64,000 nt of DNA from Branchiostoma floridae (GCF_000003815.2 NC_049984.1:17957084-18021083), one strand, 5' to 3'; shown: positions 48,241 to 58,928, numbered from the stretch's first letter. The notes: generated by a model not told the origin, from the letters alone. Made by a program: numbers and translations.

Positions 48241-48813
48241 GTACTTACCCGACTTTCTACTTCATTTCGGCTTCCTTTGGGGGCTTTGTGAAATGATTGA
48301 ATTGCAAAAACTGTGACATTTTCACAGTATATACATCTGTACACGAGAGAGGTGGACAGTATACCCCCAAAACAGTCAACATATGAAGCTGTTTCAGAAT
48401 GACTTCAAGTTTTTGCTGCCTTTTATCTTTGTTCTGAATTTACTAGAATCTTAGTGTCCTTTATACGGTAGCTTTTACATCAAATAGTAAGACTCAAAGC
48501 AGTCTTATACGATACTAGAAACATGACATGTTATATACATACAAATGTATTTTGGGTCAGAAATTAGCATGTTGAAGAGTTGTTCCAGACAAGCGATTTT
48601 CCTTTACAATGAGTAAGTCTGATTATTAGTGTTTGAATCATCTACTCACACCCTACACCAGCTACCATGCAGTGTTAAAACCAAGGAAAGGGCATTAACT
48701 TAGAAGTCCTGAACAAAATGGCACCTGTACACATAGAAAATACACAATACACTAACAACCCTCTTAACAGTTTTATAGGTTACCAAAGTGGAAACAGTAG
48801 TCACTGTGCATTA

Positions 48814-49073
48814 GGCCACACCAATTCAATTTTTTGGTTCACGGATTTTTAAAGACTAAAAAAAAATATGCTTAACTGGAAAAATATTATATATATCATG
48901 AAAACAAAGCCTGAGGACCAGGTTTGTGCCTTGGTGCGCTCAGTGAATAGTCATATTAATAATATTATTATTCAAGTTTCCTCCCTACCCTCTAGTTTTT
49001 TAATGTTTGCTTGCAATTGAAATATTTTTATTTCTTAAAAATCTGTCAACCAACAAATTACATTGGTGTGGCC
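48814..49073. mobile_element. 260-bp element with about 40-bp terminal inverted repeats
   Basis: The left end GGCCACACCAATTCAATTTT plus TTTGGTTCACGGATTTTTAA pairs with the right end, whose reverse complement is GGCCACACCAATGTAATTTG plus TTGGTTGACAGATTTTTAA. About 35 of 40 positions match. The interior is AT-rich without a frame. No exact target duplication is visible. Long termini with a short non-coding core make it a MITE or foldback element; the superfamily is unassigned. Confidence 0.75.
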
Positions 49074-49430
49074 AACACTGTTCGCTACCAGGGACATGAT
49101 TTTTATGAACAAAAAAAAAGCATACTCAATGTTTTAAAATAAATTTAAGCTACCACCATCAATACCTACACACAAAGAAATCTTGCAAATCTGTTAAGAA
49201 CTTCTTAAATCCATCGTAATAGAATAATACTATCATCACAAGCACAAGCAGACTAACGCAATTGCAAGAACTGACTTTTACTAAACTCAACCAGCAGCAA
49301 CAGTAACATCTGTACCTGTTACAGAAACAAAACTAGAGTTCCACGACCCCATACCTTTGCCAAATGATTTCAACCTTTACAACTGGTGTTTTATGTACAA
49401 ATGTATGTTTGTCAGTAAGTATGCAAGGTT

Positions 49431-49650
49431 CTCATTTGCATAAATCATATTAGTTGATCATCTCCTTCACAAAAATAATAGACATACACCCTCGACCTTA
49501 AGAAATAAAAGCTATACTAGCATTTTCTGCCAATTTATGCAAATGAGGAACTCATTTGCATAATTGATGTTCAATGATGTTCAGGTTTAGACAATTTCTC
49601 ATGAACAAGTATGCAAATTAGCAAGCAAAGTAGGCTCTGATTTGCATAAA
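49431..49650. promoter_or_regulatory. Cluster of five perfect POU octamers
   Basis: ATTTGCAT occurs at 49434, 49554 and 49640, and its complement ATGCAAAT at 49537 and 49611. All five are exact octamers, the known binding site of POU-domain factors (Oct/Brn class). Surrounding text is partly repeated (CTCATTTGCATAA twice, AGTATGCAA twice), so the cluster grew in part by local duplication. The sites are certain; function is inferred. Confidence 0.55.
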
Positions 49651-50159
49651 TGGCATTTTACTATATGAAGCGAGTTATTCCTTTTCAAAGTTTGACAATA
49701 AACCGGCCCCTGCATTTCCAGAAAAAGCCACAAGGAGGACCAAACCTACACCGCTTACTCTAGGTCCCAAGAGCTATCTACCACACCAATATCACAACCA
49801 TAGCATGTCCAGAACTTGACATACCAAAAAAGGAAGTTCTGTTGCAGTACCGTATCAAGTCACTTGGGGCCCAAAATTTGATTGTTTCCATGTCTCATCA
49901 ACATTTACCCACATACTGAACATCAATGTATTTCCATCCAAGCCTTCTCAAGTTGTGGTGATTTCTACAAACATACATGCAAACACTACCGAAAATATAT
50001 ACCTTCTTGGTGAAGGTAAAACTAAAAATACCAGTTATACCAAATCATGGTATAACATGTAGCTCAACTTTCAGAATCAATTTTCAGCACTGGCTGTTTA
50101 ATATAATTTTTATGAATATTCTATGACTGTTAAATCATACATAAAATTTTTCATATTAA

Positions 50160-50830
50160 CAAGCATTGTGGTGCTCAGCAACAAGCACAAGACCTGAAGT
50201 TGGCGAAACCTTCGACATTGTCTATGCCTAACTCATACCAAAATAAAATCTCTACCCGAAACAGAAATTCTTGGGCCTCGCCATCCATTTGCAGTCTGCA
50301 CATCAAAGCTACACCACTGGTAACATCAAATACCATAGAATGCATAATAAACACTGATATATATGACCGGTGTCTCCCCGCACGGCCAGACTTAATCCTC
50401 CCGGAGAACACTTAATTTTTCATAATACAGATATGAGTGTTATTGATGACCTGTAGTCCGAGGTTGCGTCCGATAAGGCTCCCCGGGCAAAACAACCTGG
50501 CCTACAATTGACCACTCCTGATAAAACTGTCCCCACGGACACGATTATCTCTTCCCTTATTATTCTTCACCCAAACAGAAAACATGAACGCATTTCACAC
50601 AGGAGACTGGCCGTGTGTGTATTCGGAGAATGCTTAACACAAAACGGTATCAGGATTCAGAAGTACGCAGCATTGCAGCATCCCGATACCATCAGCATAA
50701 TTCCTGACCGGGAAAGTGTTCTGACCACTGGATATATGGGAGACCATATCTGTCCCAAATATCTGAAAAACCAACAGGACCTACGTTTTCTGGGTCACGT
50801 TATATTTCACAGTGACAAATAAAGATAAAG
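50160..50830. promoter_or_regulatory. Candidate conserved non-coding block
   Basis: Repeat-poor and GC-richer. A 104-codon plus frame (50508-50822) and an antisense 78-codon frame (50175-50411) show no domains. Regulatory role is inferred. Confidence 0.25.
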
Positions 50831-51801
50831 GAAATCCATCACCTTCCAAACGATGAATGTTCAACTTTTAATGCAATGATAAATGGACAAACTGTAACTG
50901 TATGAAGAAAAATGTTAACACGCAGCCTTCAACTGTTCAGGTGCCACAATATGGGGACTTTGGGGGTTGATTTATGTTTCTTATATCCTCAATGGTACAT
51001 GTATGTACATATCATCTTTTACTTTTTTTTTTCAAATCAGGAAATGGCATTTCAAGAACGAAGACACAGTATGCCAAAACTTGAAGAGACTTTACACGAG
51101 TTGTACTTACTTAAAGAATAGATCTACCAAAACTTGTTTCTAGTCTCATCTAAGATGTTGAATCAGAAATGTTTAAGAATGATGAGAATCAGTGGCGTTC
51201 ACAGCACCTTGTTGTAATATTTCATTTAGAAATCCAATCAAATTTCAGTAGGAAAGCAGCCATTTCCCAAATCAACATGGTTGGCCAAATTTCATTATAT
51301 TGTCATCCAACTGTAGTATTTCCATCCAAAACATTAGAAAACAGCTAGGATTGTTTATTTGTTTATTAAGAATCTACATTTAGTAAAATGCCTACTAATC
51401 TTCCTGGAGTCCTCTTTTAGACATATATAACATATATCAACTATGATGAAACATAAACACAACTTTTAAAAGTTGGACTATGGTTAAAAAAGGTGTCCTG
51501 TTACCCGCATCCAGTTACAGTGTGTAATAAAGTGGAAATAAGATAAGGATTTAAAAAAAATAAAGGGACACACAGACACACACAGACATACACACCCAAA
51601 ACAATACCTCCCTTTTCATGGAGGTAATAATGACTACTAACAACAATGCAGGACCATCCCCTTGTACATGTACAAGTAGGTGAAAGTCTTCCTGCCCTCA
51701 GAGCACCTCCATCAACTTGATGGCATGTATGATGGGTAATGTACCAGGTAATGGGCACTTGTTTTCTGAAAATAGTTCATATGAGCCTGCCGATGATTGT
51801 G
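50831..51801. other. Intergenic DNA with CA-type simple repeat
   Basis: An impure ACACACAGACACAC tract lies near 51567-51595. No gene recognised. Confidence 0.45.
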
Positions 51802-52119
51802 TCAGGAATAAACGATGGGTTGGGAGGCTCGGTCGTTCCATGGAAATGAGCCCCACGTACGGACGGCTGTATTAAAGATGAGGTGGTCCTCCAACGACTC
51901 CAAGGTTAGAGTGTAAAAATTATGTAGGGCCGTAACAAGGTGATTCTTTTTACTGCTGTAAGTATGGTTCAAGTCATCCGGTGTAATCCGGCGGGGCATG
52001 AGCTCTGAAGGTACAATACTTGGTACAAATACGACCCGTGCACACCTTGTGCTGTTTGTTAATCTGGTCTTGGTCAAGTAGCGATGAGTATTGTAGCATA
52101 TTTCAACCAATTTTTGCAA
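51802..52119 (-). other. 105-codon open frame, possibly a transposon relic
   Basis: The frame is GC-richer than its flanks. Its C-terminal half contains F-N-T-A-V-R-T-W-G-S-F-P, faintly like the motif F-x-P-A-x-x-x-W-N-x-L-P found after the RT domain of LINEs (compare A-A-V-F-S-W-S-Q-L-P in the LINE at 13053). No catalytic motif is present, so this may be coincidence. The following 585 bp hold nothing recognisable. Confidence 0.2.
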
Positions 52120-52704
52120 AGTATAAAATTAAACGATATACTTCTAAAGGCATATGTGCACAGACGTTGAAGATCATGGTAACAGTTTGCAGGCTTGGGA
52201 CATTAAACTGTACATAATATGTTAGACAGTATACCAGTTGACTATACCCCTTTTTCAAAGGACTTACAATTTGTAACACAGTGAAAATAAAGAGGTGCAG
52301 TATCTTTGAGTTTGTATTTGAAAAACCAGGCGGTAACATCATGGAATAGACACAACATCCATACATTGACTGTACGTTTGCAGTGTAGTGAGCACAAACT
52401 CCAAAACACGGTCGAAATTTCAAAAGTTACAGTACTTATGACAGTAACATTTGAACTTTCTGCTACATGGCCACATAGTTGTACCATACCCCTCTTCATT
52501 TCTAGACCACACCTCAAGAGTATGAAAACTATTTCTGCCTAACTCCTGATGTCATACATAGTGGTAGCCTTGCCTAACTGCATGTCAAAACATAGAGCAG
52601 GAGGAATTTCTGCTGAACTTTCTTACTACCAATCAATTCAAATACTTTATAAATGCAATTTTGAGCATGCTGAATATGGGGACTAGGCAAGTGTCCTTTA
52701 AATA

Positions 52705-52937
52705 GCGTGGCGCGTTGGTACAACCCATCCCTCGATCTCGGAAGTTAAGCAACGCGCAGTCCGGACAGTTCTTGGACGGGAGTCCGCCAACCAAGGACGT
52801 TCGGATTGCTGTAGCCTCACAAAGCTTTCCACGAAATCGTCTTCCGTGACGGACGTAAAACGGGGGTCCCGTGCTCGAGGAGGTGCCTCGACCACGTTAA
52901 ACAGCCTCATTACCCACACTTTGGGTACCTACTGGCT
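52705..52937 (+). mobile_element. 5S-rRNA-derived SINE
   Basis: GATCTCGGAAGTTAAGCAAC (52734-52753) matches the 5S rRNA internal promoter A box (GATCTCGGAAGCTAAGCAGG in vertebrate 5S). CTTGGACGGGAGTCCGCC (52771-52788) matches the intermediate element and C box (CTTGGATGGGAGACCGCC), and GCTGTAGCC near 52808 matches the 5S 3' end. The 5' region is shortened. After the 5S part, about 120 bp of unrelated tail follow (GACGGACGTAAAACGGGGGT, CACGTTAAACAGCC), resembling SINE tails of marine invertebrates. The 5S head plus foreign tail defines a SINE3-type element rather than a 5S gene. Confidence 0.75.
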
Positions 52938-53781
52938 GCAAAATACACCCAATATTATTATCATAACTGATGTCAATTGTTTAGAATTTCTCAATTCTCT
53001 GTTCTAGGTATATGCTACATCGAACCACCTGTTTCTTGACTTGAAATTAGAAAGACAGAAATGAAACATGTCTGTAAAAGGGTCTTGTTGAAATGATACT
53101 AAAGCACTATAGCTTTCTACACTGTCCATGAAAGGATTTGATGGAATGAATTGAAAAGTTCACTTGTATGATACCATAATGTATACAAAACTAGCATCAT
53201 AAAACTTTTTTTTCCTTCTACAACTTAGCAAATACCACAAAGTTGCAAAGAATGGTGGTAAGCTTAATTTCATAGTAGTTTTTCTGTAGATCAAATCAAC
53301 TGAGATGTGGAAAAGCATTCTAGAAACTGAGTCTTTGTCAGTGCTTAGGGAACAAGTGACAACAACGCCCTCTAGTGATCATTGTTAATACTGCATGGAA
53401 AAGCCTGCTTGACTGAAGTCTCTAGCTGCCTGCTTGTGTTTCCTACAAGCAGATACATGTGTTGTCTTGGATCATTTCAGACAATAGACTTTTGCCTGAA
53501 TTTTCTAAAACACATATTTTTGCAGGTGTGCTTTGAACAAGATCAACCTTTCAACAAAAAGTACCCAACTAAAGTTGATTCCCAAACAGTTGGTAGCAAA
53601 CACGAAACAGTTGCAACAGTGATCAGATCGTCCTTCGCAGAGGATGTTAACAGTACAGCCTTCTGGTGTATTGGTCGAACTTGATGAGCCTTAGGCATCA
53701 ATTCCTTGCACATTAAAGAAGCCAACACACTTATCAAGAAGTACAGCTGGCCCGATGTGCTTGGCCATGATAGGTTTATGT
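52938..53781. other. Intergenic DNA downstream of ZFP64
   Basis: No gene recognised. The ZFP64 poly(A) site should lie here or nearer to the stop codon, but I found no unambiguous minus-strand AATAAA. Confidence 0.4.
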
Positions 53782-54071
53782 CAGGGTTGGACAAGTCCAC
53801 TATCCCTATTGTCCTGGGCAAGTAAGATTTTTCCATTGAGTGAGATTTTGATGTACAAGTCATGAACTTCTTACTTTTTACAGTCATGACATTCAGCAAT
53901 GATCAACATAAAAAAATAGAGGCAATAGTAGGAATTCCTTTACTAGAAGTGAAAATGCATATAAAAGTGACATTTGAATTTTGGGCAAGTGAAAAATTGG
54001 TTCGGGCAAGTAAATTTTTTATGTGCTCGCTTAGTAGGACAAGTGAATTTTAGAAAACTTGTCCAACCCTG
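53782..54071. mobile_element. Uninterrupted copy of the CAGGGTTGGACAAG element in the ZFP64 3' flank
   Basis: It begins CAGGGTTGGACAAG, ends CTTGTCCAACCCTG and is 290 bp long. It is collinear with 42357-42924 minus the nested MITE and a short internal segment. It ends 58 bp from the ZFP64 stop codon, so on the minus strand it probably lies within the transcribed 3' UTR. No clear target duplication was found. Confidence 0.75.
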
Positions 54072-54129
54072 CATGCCTTGTCTCCTGCTACTCAATGACC
54101 AATGACCAAACAAGAAAATGCTCACCATG

Positions 54130-55232
54130 TTATCCAAGTGTGTGGCTCCCTTGCCTTGCTTGTGATGTGATCACGACAAAGTTGTTGTTGTTTGTCTGTC
54201 CCTGCAGCCTGTCGGTGTTGACCTCAGCTTGTGGGTGCACGTCTCCACCTGCGTGTCCCATCCTCTGCAGGTGGCTCGACTGGTCCTGGCCAGCCACGGT
54301 GTCTTCCTGGAAGCCCCCCTCCCGCATGATGGACAAGTTCAAGATGGAGGCTCCCCGTGAGGTGGGGGGGCTGCAGTCTGTGGTGTTGTGTAGCGGTACG
54401 GACTGTGCAGGAATGATCTGTGGCAGGTACTCCTGCGAGAGTGTGATGTTTGTAAAGTGTGTGGCAGAGTTTTCAGGGTGCAGCTGTGCTGAGACAAGCC
54501 CCGAGTGAAAGATGTCCAAGTCTGTGTGTGGCGGTCTTGTCTGACTGGGTTCCACAAACCTTGTTGTTCTCGAGTGCTCTGTACCAATGTGTGACTGGAA
54601 GTTGGGAACGTGTGTAAAAACTGGCGCCGTGATCACGGAGCTCAAGGCGGGCGTGTACATCACGGAGTGACCGCCATTCCGTGGATGACCACCGATAGAC
54701 TCCGAGAACTGCTGACCAATCGTCATGACATTTGGCACCCCCTGATCATGCACACTAGTTGTAGAGATGGACCTGTTGATGTCAGAGGGTCGTAATATCA
54801 GGTTGTTGACCTCACTCATCTGTCTACTTGTTACAATCTCCTGTTGTTGTAAAACAGAACTCTCTGACGTGCTGGGGGTGGTGACAAAGGACTGGCCATG
54901 GGGAGGTGGCACAAAACCTGTAGTCCTCGTGACCAGCGGTCTTGTACTTGTCTGAACATAGTCAGCATCAGAAGAAGAGGCAGATAGCTGTAGTCTCTCC
55001 ACTGTAGTCTGTCCTGAGCTGCTGCTGTGAGGCAGGGTGGAGTGGCTGGTTCGTGGTACGTTCTCATCCGCCTTAGTGACAGGTACAGTCTCCACCTGTA
55101 TGAGTTGATAGGTGTTCTCCATGCCAGGTCCGGTTAGAGGTGCTGAGAGCAGCTGGGAGCTCTCTATCCTGGGAGGGAGATGCTCATTACTGATGCCTAT
55201 TGTTCTCTTGTCCAGGGTTATCAGTGGGGTAT
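54130..55232 (-). CDS. ZFP64: ZFP64 last coding exon, disordered C-terminus
   Basis: The acceptor is TTTGTGAAACAG|ATACC. The exon encodes about 367 residues, rich in Ser, Thr, His, Gln and Pro, with no zinc finger, and ends G-S-H-T-L-G before TAA at 54132-54130. Frames on the plus strand here (for example 54059-54508) are antisense shadows. Confidence 0.9.
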
Positions 55233-58200
55233 CTGTTTCACAAACAGAAATAAAAGTATCATTACATTGTACTTGGATGGGTGGCAACAACATATCAACA
55301 TTAGATGCGTTGTCAGTGTCTTTATATTAGTGCACAGTTTGACACTGACAACGATCTTCAGGTCTCAAAATCATTTCAGTCTGATTACCCATAACCCCCT
55401 GCCTTACCCGCAATCATCACTTGACTCAAGAAAAATACCTACGTCTTCTTGGATGGTATGTAAAGATGCAATATTTGAAGAGTCACACCTCGAGCATATG
55501 TAATAACCCATCATACTTACATATACAAGTTAAGGAGTCCATCCTGGTGTGGATCAAACCTGTCTGGTCTTATGCAGCTTGTACTTTACATAATAAGAAT
55601 TGCAAATCAAATTTCAAAGGTCTTGTTCATTTCAATGCTCTTTTTCATCTCTTTGTAGTCTTGAATTTTCATCATTTTGGTAGGAATAGCAAATTTCTAG
55701 TACAAAAACAAATAAAAATTTATCTTTTCAGGTACAGTACTGGTACAGTGATGTTCCAGTATTTTGGACCTGTATTTAAAAAAATGTTTATAGTTTGTGT
55801 ACTGATACTGAGTACCAGTTAACAACCCTTTTGTAATATTAATAATAATGGTACCTTGCTCCATGTAGGTAGTCATGACTGGATATACAATCTCTGTTGC
55901 TCCATCAGGTGTGAGGATGGTGACAGTGTTCGCTGGCTGGACTGTCACAGCTGGCTCGTTCTCAGGGACGGACATGCGGCTGCTGCCTGATGTGGTGACA
56001 AAGGACAAACCTCTGGAATCTGAGGGAGGAGAAACATTTTCAACCATTGAAAATATGACAAGCTAACAAAGATCATTTTGCTTCCACACATTGTACACTG
56101 GGCCATATCTTTTCATAATGTAGTCTTCAAATGAAGTAGTAGTAGTAGTAGCAGTAGTGGTGGTGATGGTGATAAAAATCTCGATAGAAATGCACTCATG
56201 CTCGAATCTTTTCTGTTTTATGTGTATAGAGGGATTTTTATACATAATAAAGTGATGTACAGTGCAGTTCACATACTGCCTTTCAAAGTTTTCTGGTCTT
56301 CCCTTTAGTTAATGCCTACAATCATGATTATTTTGGCAGTAGTTAGATATGACCAGTATCAGTACTTGAATTCTCAGTAAATTGTGCAATGTCACTGTAT
56401 GCACAGTATAATCAGACAAAGCAACATAAAAAAAGTTAGATTTGTCAGTGTTGCATAAAATCAGCTTGGGCTGTGCTGCATAAGAGTTGATATCACTCGA
56501 CCTATCCCCATACCTTTAGAGCAGGGCTGTGTGTTTTCAGAGCCTTCCTCAGTCTCCCTAGACTCCTCCTCTTCTCCCCTACCCTGCCCACCCCTGCCTT
56601 GCGATGGTACCTCCTGTAGCTTTAACACAGCCAGAGCTGTGGTCTGTAGTGTGTCCTGCACCTCCTTGTGCTGGTTCATGTGGCTCCTCAAGGAGTCTTC
56701 TCTCACAAACGACTCCTTACAGATGCTGCAAGAGAACGGCTTCTTACTCCCCCATCTTAAGAGGTTGGCACTTCCTTGTCTTGTCTTCACCTGTTTGACA
56801 TTGTTAGACTCTGTGCTGTTTTTCCCCTGCCCCTTGTTCTGACTATGTCTTGCTGTGTCCCCGTGGTGCTTCTTAGTATGATTTCTCACATTTGCAGCAT
56901 GTCTTGACTCAAAGCTACAATACTGGCATTTGAAGAGTCTTTCCCTCTGGTGCTCTTTGGAGGTCGTTTTCTCGGAGACGGAAAGGGAGGATGTTTCCGT
57001 CCTTACCTCTTGGTGTGTCTTTAAGTGCGCACGAAGCTGGGCTTTGTTCTGGAATGTCTGCGGACATTGCGGACAGGAGAGCGTGCACGGACCGTGGTTG
57101 TTCCGTACGTGAACCTTCAGATTGCCTTTCATGGCGCAGCGGTAGTCACAAAGGTCACATTTATACGGTTTATCCCCCGTGTGTGTCCTCATGTGTCGCT
57201 TGAGGTCAGATTTTATCTTAAACTTAGCCTCGCACAACTGGCAGTGGAAGGGGCAGTCTCCTGTGTGCGAACGCAAATGAACGATCAGCTGGCTTGAATT
57301 CCGACTCGCGTACGGACAGATTTGGCACTTGAACGGTCGCTCGTTTGTGTGAGTTCTTACGTGCTTCTTAAGGCTGCTGCTATCTGCTGCAGCGTAGCTG
57401 CACCGTGAACAGGCATATGGCTTCTCCCCGCTATGTACCCTCAGGTGCTGTTTTAACTTGTCCCTGCGATTGAAAGCCTTCTGACAGACGCTACACGAAA
57501 AGGGTTTACAACCTGTGTGTGACCTCACGTGCCGATCCAAGTCCTTGTTGTACGCCGTCGTGAACGAACAGCCCTCGTACTGGCATTTGAACTTCTTCTC
57601 GACAGCCGGTTTAGTCCGTGCTGGGGTTTTTGCTGACGATACCACATTTGCCGGCGAGTGATTTGTCCCATTCGTGGTAGTGAGATATATTGTAGGTACT
57701 GTACTACCTGCAGTAGAAAGGGTCTCACTACCAGCTGGTGGCAGGTTGTTCGTTATGGTAAAGTTTTGCGTGAGGCTGACCGGAGTTGTGGCGATGGTCG
57801 GTACTTGCTGCAACAAACTCTCGACAGAAACGCGGACGTTCGGCGGGGTACAGCTGCGTTTGTGAGCGAGGAATACCTCAATGTCTGTGAACTGGTGTTT
57901 ACATATCCCGCAGATATGGATGTCCTGTGCTATATTCATCGGACCTGGAGACAGAACACAGAAATCTTGTTGAATGTGTAAAATGTCAACATCCAAGTGT
58001 TGCTATCTTCTAAATATGAAAACAACTTCATTAGGGGTGCCTAACTAAGTATTCATACAAACTTAATTCAAACCGGAATTCAAACTTAATTCAAACTGGA
58101 ATTCAGACTTGTAGAATGAGGGAATTTCATTGATCAGGCAATATTTCATATTTCAATATTTCAAGTATAGAACATGTGTGTCTTTTCAAGAGCTTTCATC

Positions 58201-58928
58201 TTGACCTTGTGGGAGGCAAGACTGAGGGGAAGAGCTTCATTATATATATTAGGTACAGTATATACCATCTTATGTGAAATTGTCTTTGTCATTGTTATGT
58301 TATTTGTAGACCTATGTAATCAGCTTGTGCTACCTACAGGTCTGTGTACTAGTAATGTAACGTTACCGTTGCATTTTGAATAAATAAATGATTAAACTGA
58401 TCTTTTTCAATTTCATTTACTTTATTTTCTTTTTTCAGGCAGTTGACTGGAAACCTTTTATAATTTCTTTGGAACGGCTTGATTCCCAAGTTGCAGTTTC
58501 TAAATGCTGGTAAGTTTAAAAGTTCGTGGGTGAGACAACAGTATAATACAATCTATAAGACCTTGAGCCAAATGGCGCCTTCTAGATTCCACCAACGTAA
58601 CGCTTAAATTAGTATTTTGAAATTAAAAGGGTAAACAGATTATCATATACAGTACCACAATAGGACGGAATACTGGAACTAACGGAACGGTGTCTAGAGA
58701 AACAATATTGTATCGCTTCTTATGCATGTTGGCTGTGGTGTAGCGCTCTCTCATTCAAAATAAACAAATTCATCATTTTCGACACGTCTGTTTATGTGCC
58801 CCCCTCCCCACCTATCATTCGTAGAAACCCACATTCCTTCGTACAAAATCGTTGCGTAAAATAGCAAACAGTGAGATACTATTACCTTGCAATCCAAGAG
58901 GTTGGTCCTGACTGGAGGTTGAGTCCAT
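54130..58928 (-). CDS. ZFP64: ZFP64-like C2H2 zinc-finger transcription factor (spliced, 4 coding exons)
   Basis: Exons run 58928-58886, 57944-56514, 56019-55855 and 55232-54130. All introns are GT-AG and phase 1. They join to 2,742 nt, 913 residues and a TAA stop. The start ATG at 58928 has A at -3 and G at +4; the frame stays open upstream to 59099, so a longer N-terminus is possible. An N-terminal D-I-H-I-C-G-I-C finger (about residues 26-46) precedes a Ser/Thr-rich linker. Seven C2H2 fingers cover about 135-325, an eighth about 354-375 and a ninth about 419-440. Y-A-A-A-D-S-S-S-L and C-P-Y-A-S-R-N-S-S-Q-L are diagnostic of vertebrate ZFP64. The long C-terminus is polar and disordered-looking. 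Known of the family: a nuclear DNA-binding regulator, linked in mammals to KMT2A promoter activation and Notch signalling. Orthology is confident; amphioxus function is inferred. Confidence 0.92.
55855..56019 (-). CDS. ZFP64: ZFP64 exon 3, symmetric and skippable
   Basis: The acceptor is CTCCTCCCTCAG|ATTCC and the donor GAGCAAG|GTACC. The exon has 165 nt, 55 codons, with both junctions in phase 1. It encodes a hydrophobic and Thr/Val-rich segment after the fingers. Skipping it would keep the frame. Confidence 0.85.
56134..56175 (+). repeat. AGT/GGT trinucleotide repeat in ZFP64 intron 2
   Basis: AAGTAGTAGTAGTAGTAGCA passes into GTGGTGGTGATGGTGAT. A simple repeat within the intron between exons 2 and 3. 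Confidence 0.8.
56514..57944 (-). CDS. ZFP64: ZFP64 exon 2, carrying every zinc finger
   Basis: The acceptor is TTCTGTCTCCAG|GTCCG and the donor TCTAAAG|GTATGG. The 1,431 nt (477 codons) hold the CGIC finger and all nine C2H2 fingers. Finger 1 has a C-x4-C spacing; fingers 2-5 follow TGEKP-like linkers. An acidic Glu-rich patch (about residues 472-484) lies near the 3' end. Antisense frames across this exon are shadows. Confidence 0.95.
58130..58395 (+). repeat. Possible LINE-derived 3' end in ZFP64 intron 1
   Basis: About 260 bp ending TTTTGAATAAATAAATGATT. The AATAAATAAATG terminus resembles L2/CR1 LINE tails. Body homology cannot be shown without a repeat library. A short duplication (CAAACTTAATTCAAAC) lies just upstream at 58058-58100. 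Confidence 0.25.
58886..58928 (-). CDS. ZFP64: ZFP64 coding exon 1
   Basis: Forty-three nucleotides encode M-D-S-T-S-S-Q-D-Q-P-L-G-L-Q plus the first base of a Gly codon. The donor is CAAG|GTAATAG. Joining to exon 2 restores GGT (Gly) and then Pro-Met. The exon is short, but the frame and both splice sites agree. Confidence 0.8.

Noticed and set aside
52705-52816. Functional 5S rRNA gene
   Set aside because: The 5' region is shortened, helix positions are changed and a foreign tail follows without a T-run terminator at the 5S end.
52698-52919. 73-codon minus-strand frame
   Set aside because: It is the antisense of the 5S-derived SINE.
54059-54508. 149-codon plus-strand frame with Cys-rich peptide
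   Set aside because: It is antisense to the ZFP64 last exon, whose splice sites and reading frame are well supported.
56531-57297. Several plus-strand frames of 60-103 codons
   Set aside because: They are antisense shadows of the zinc-finger exon.
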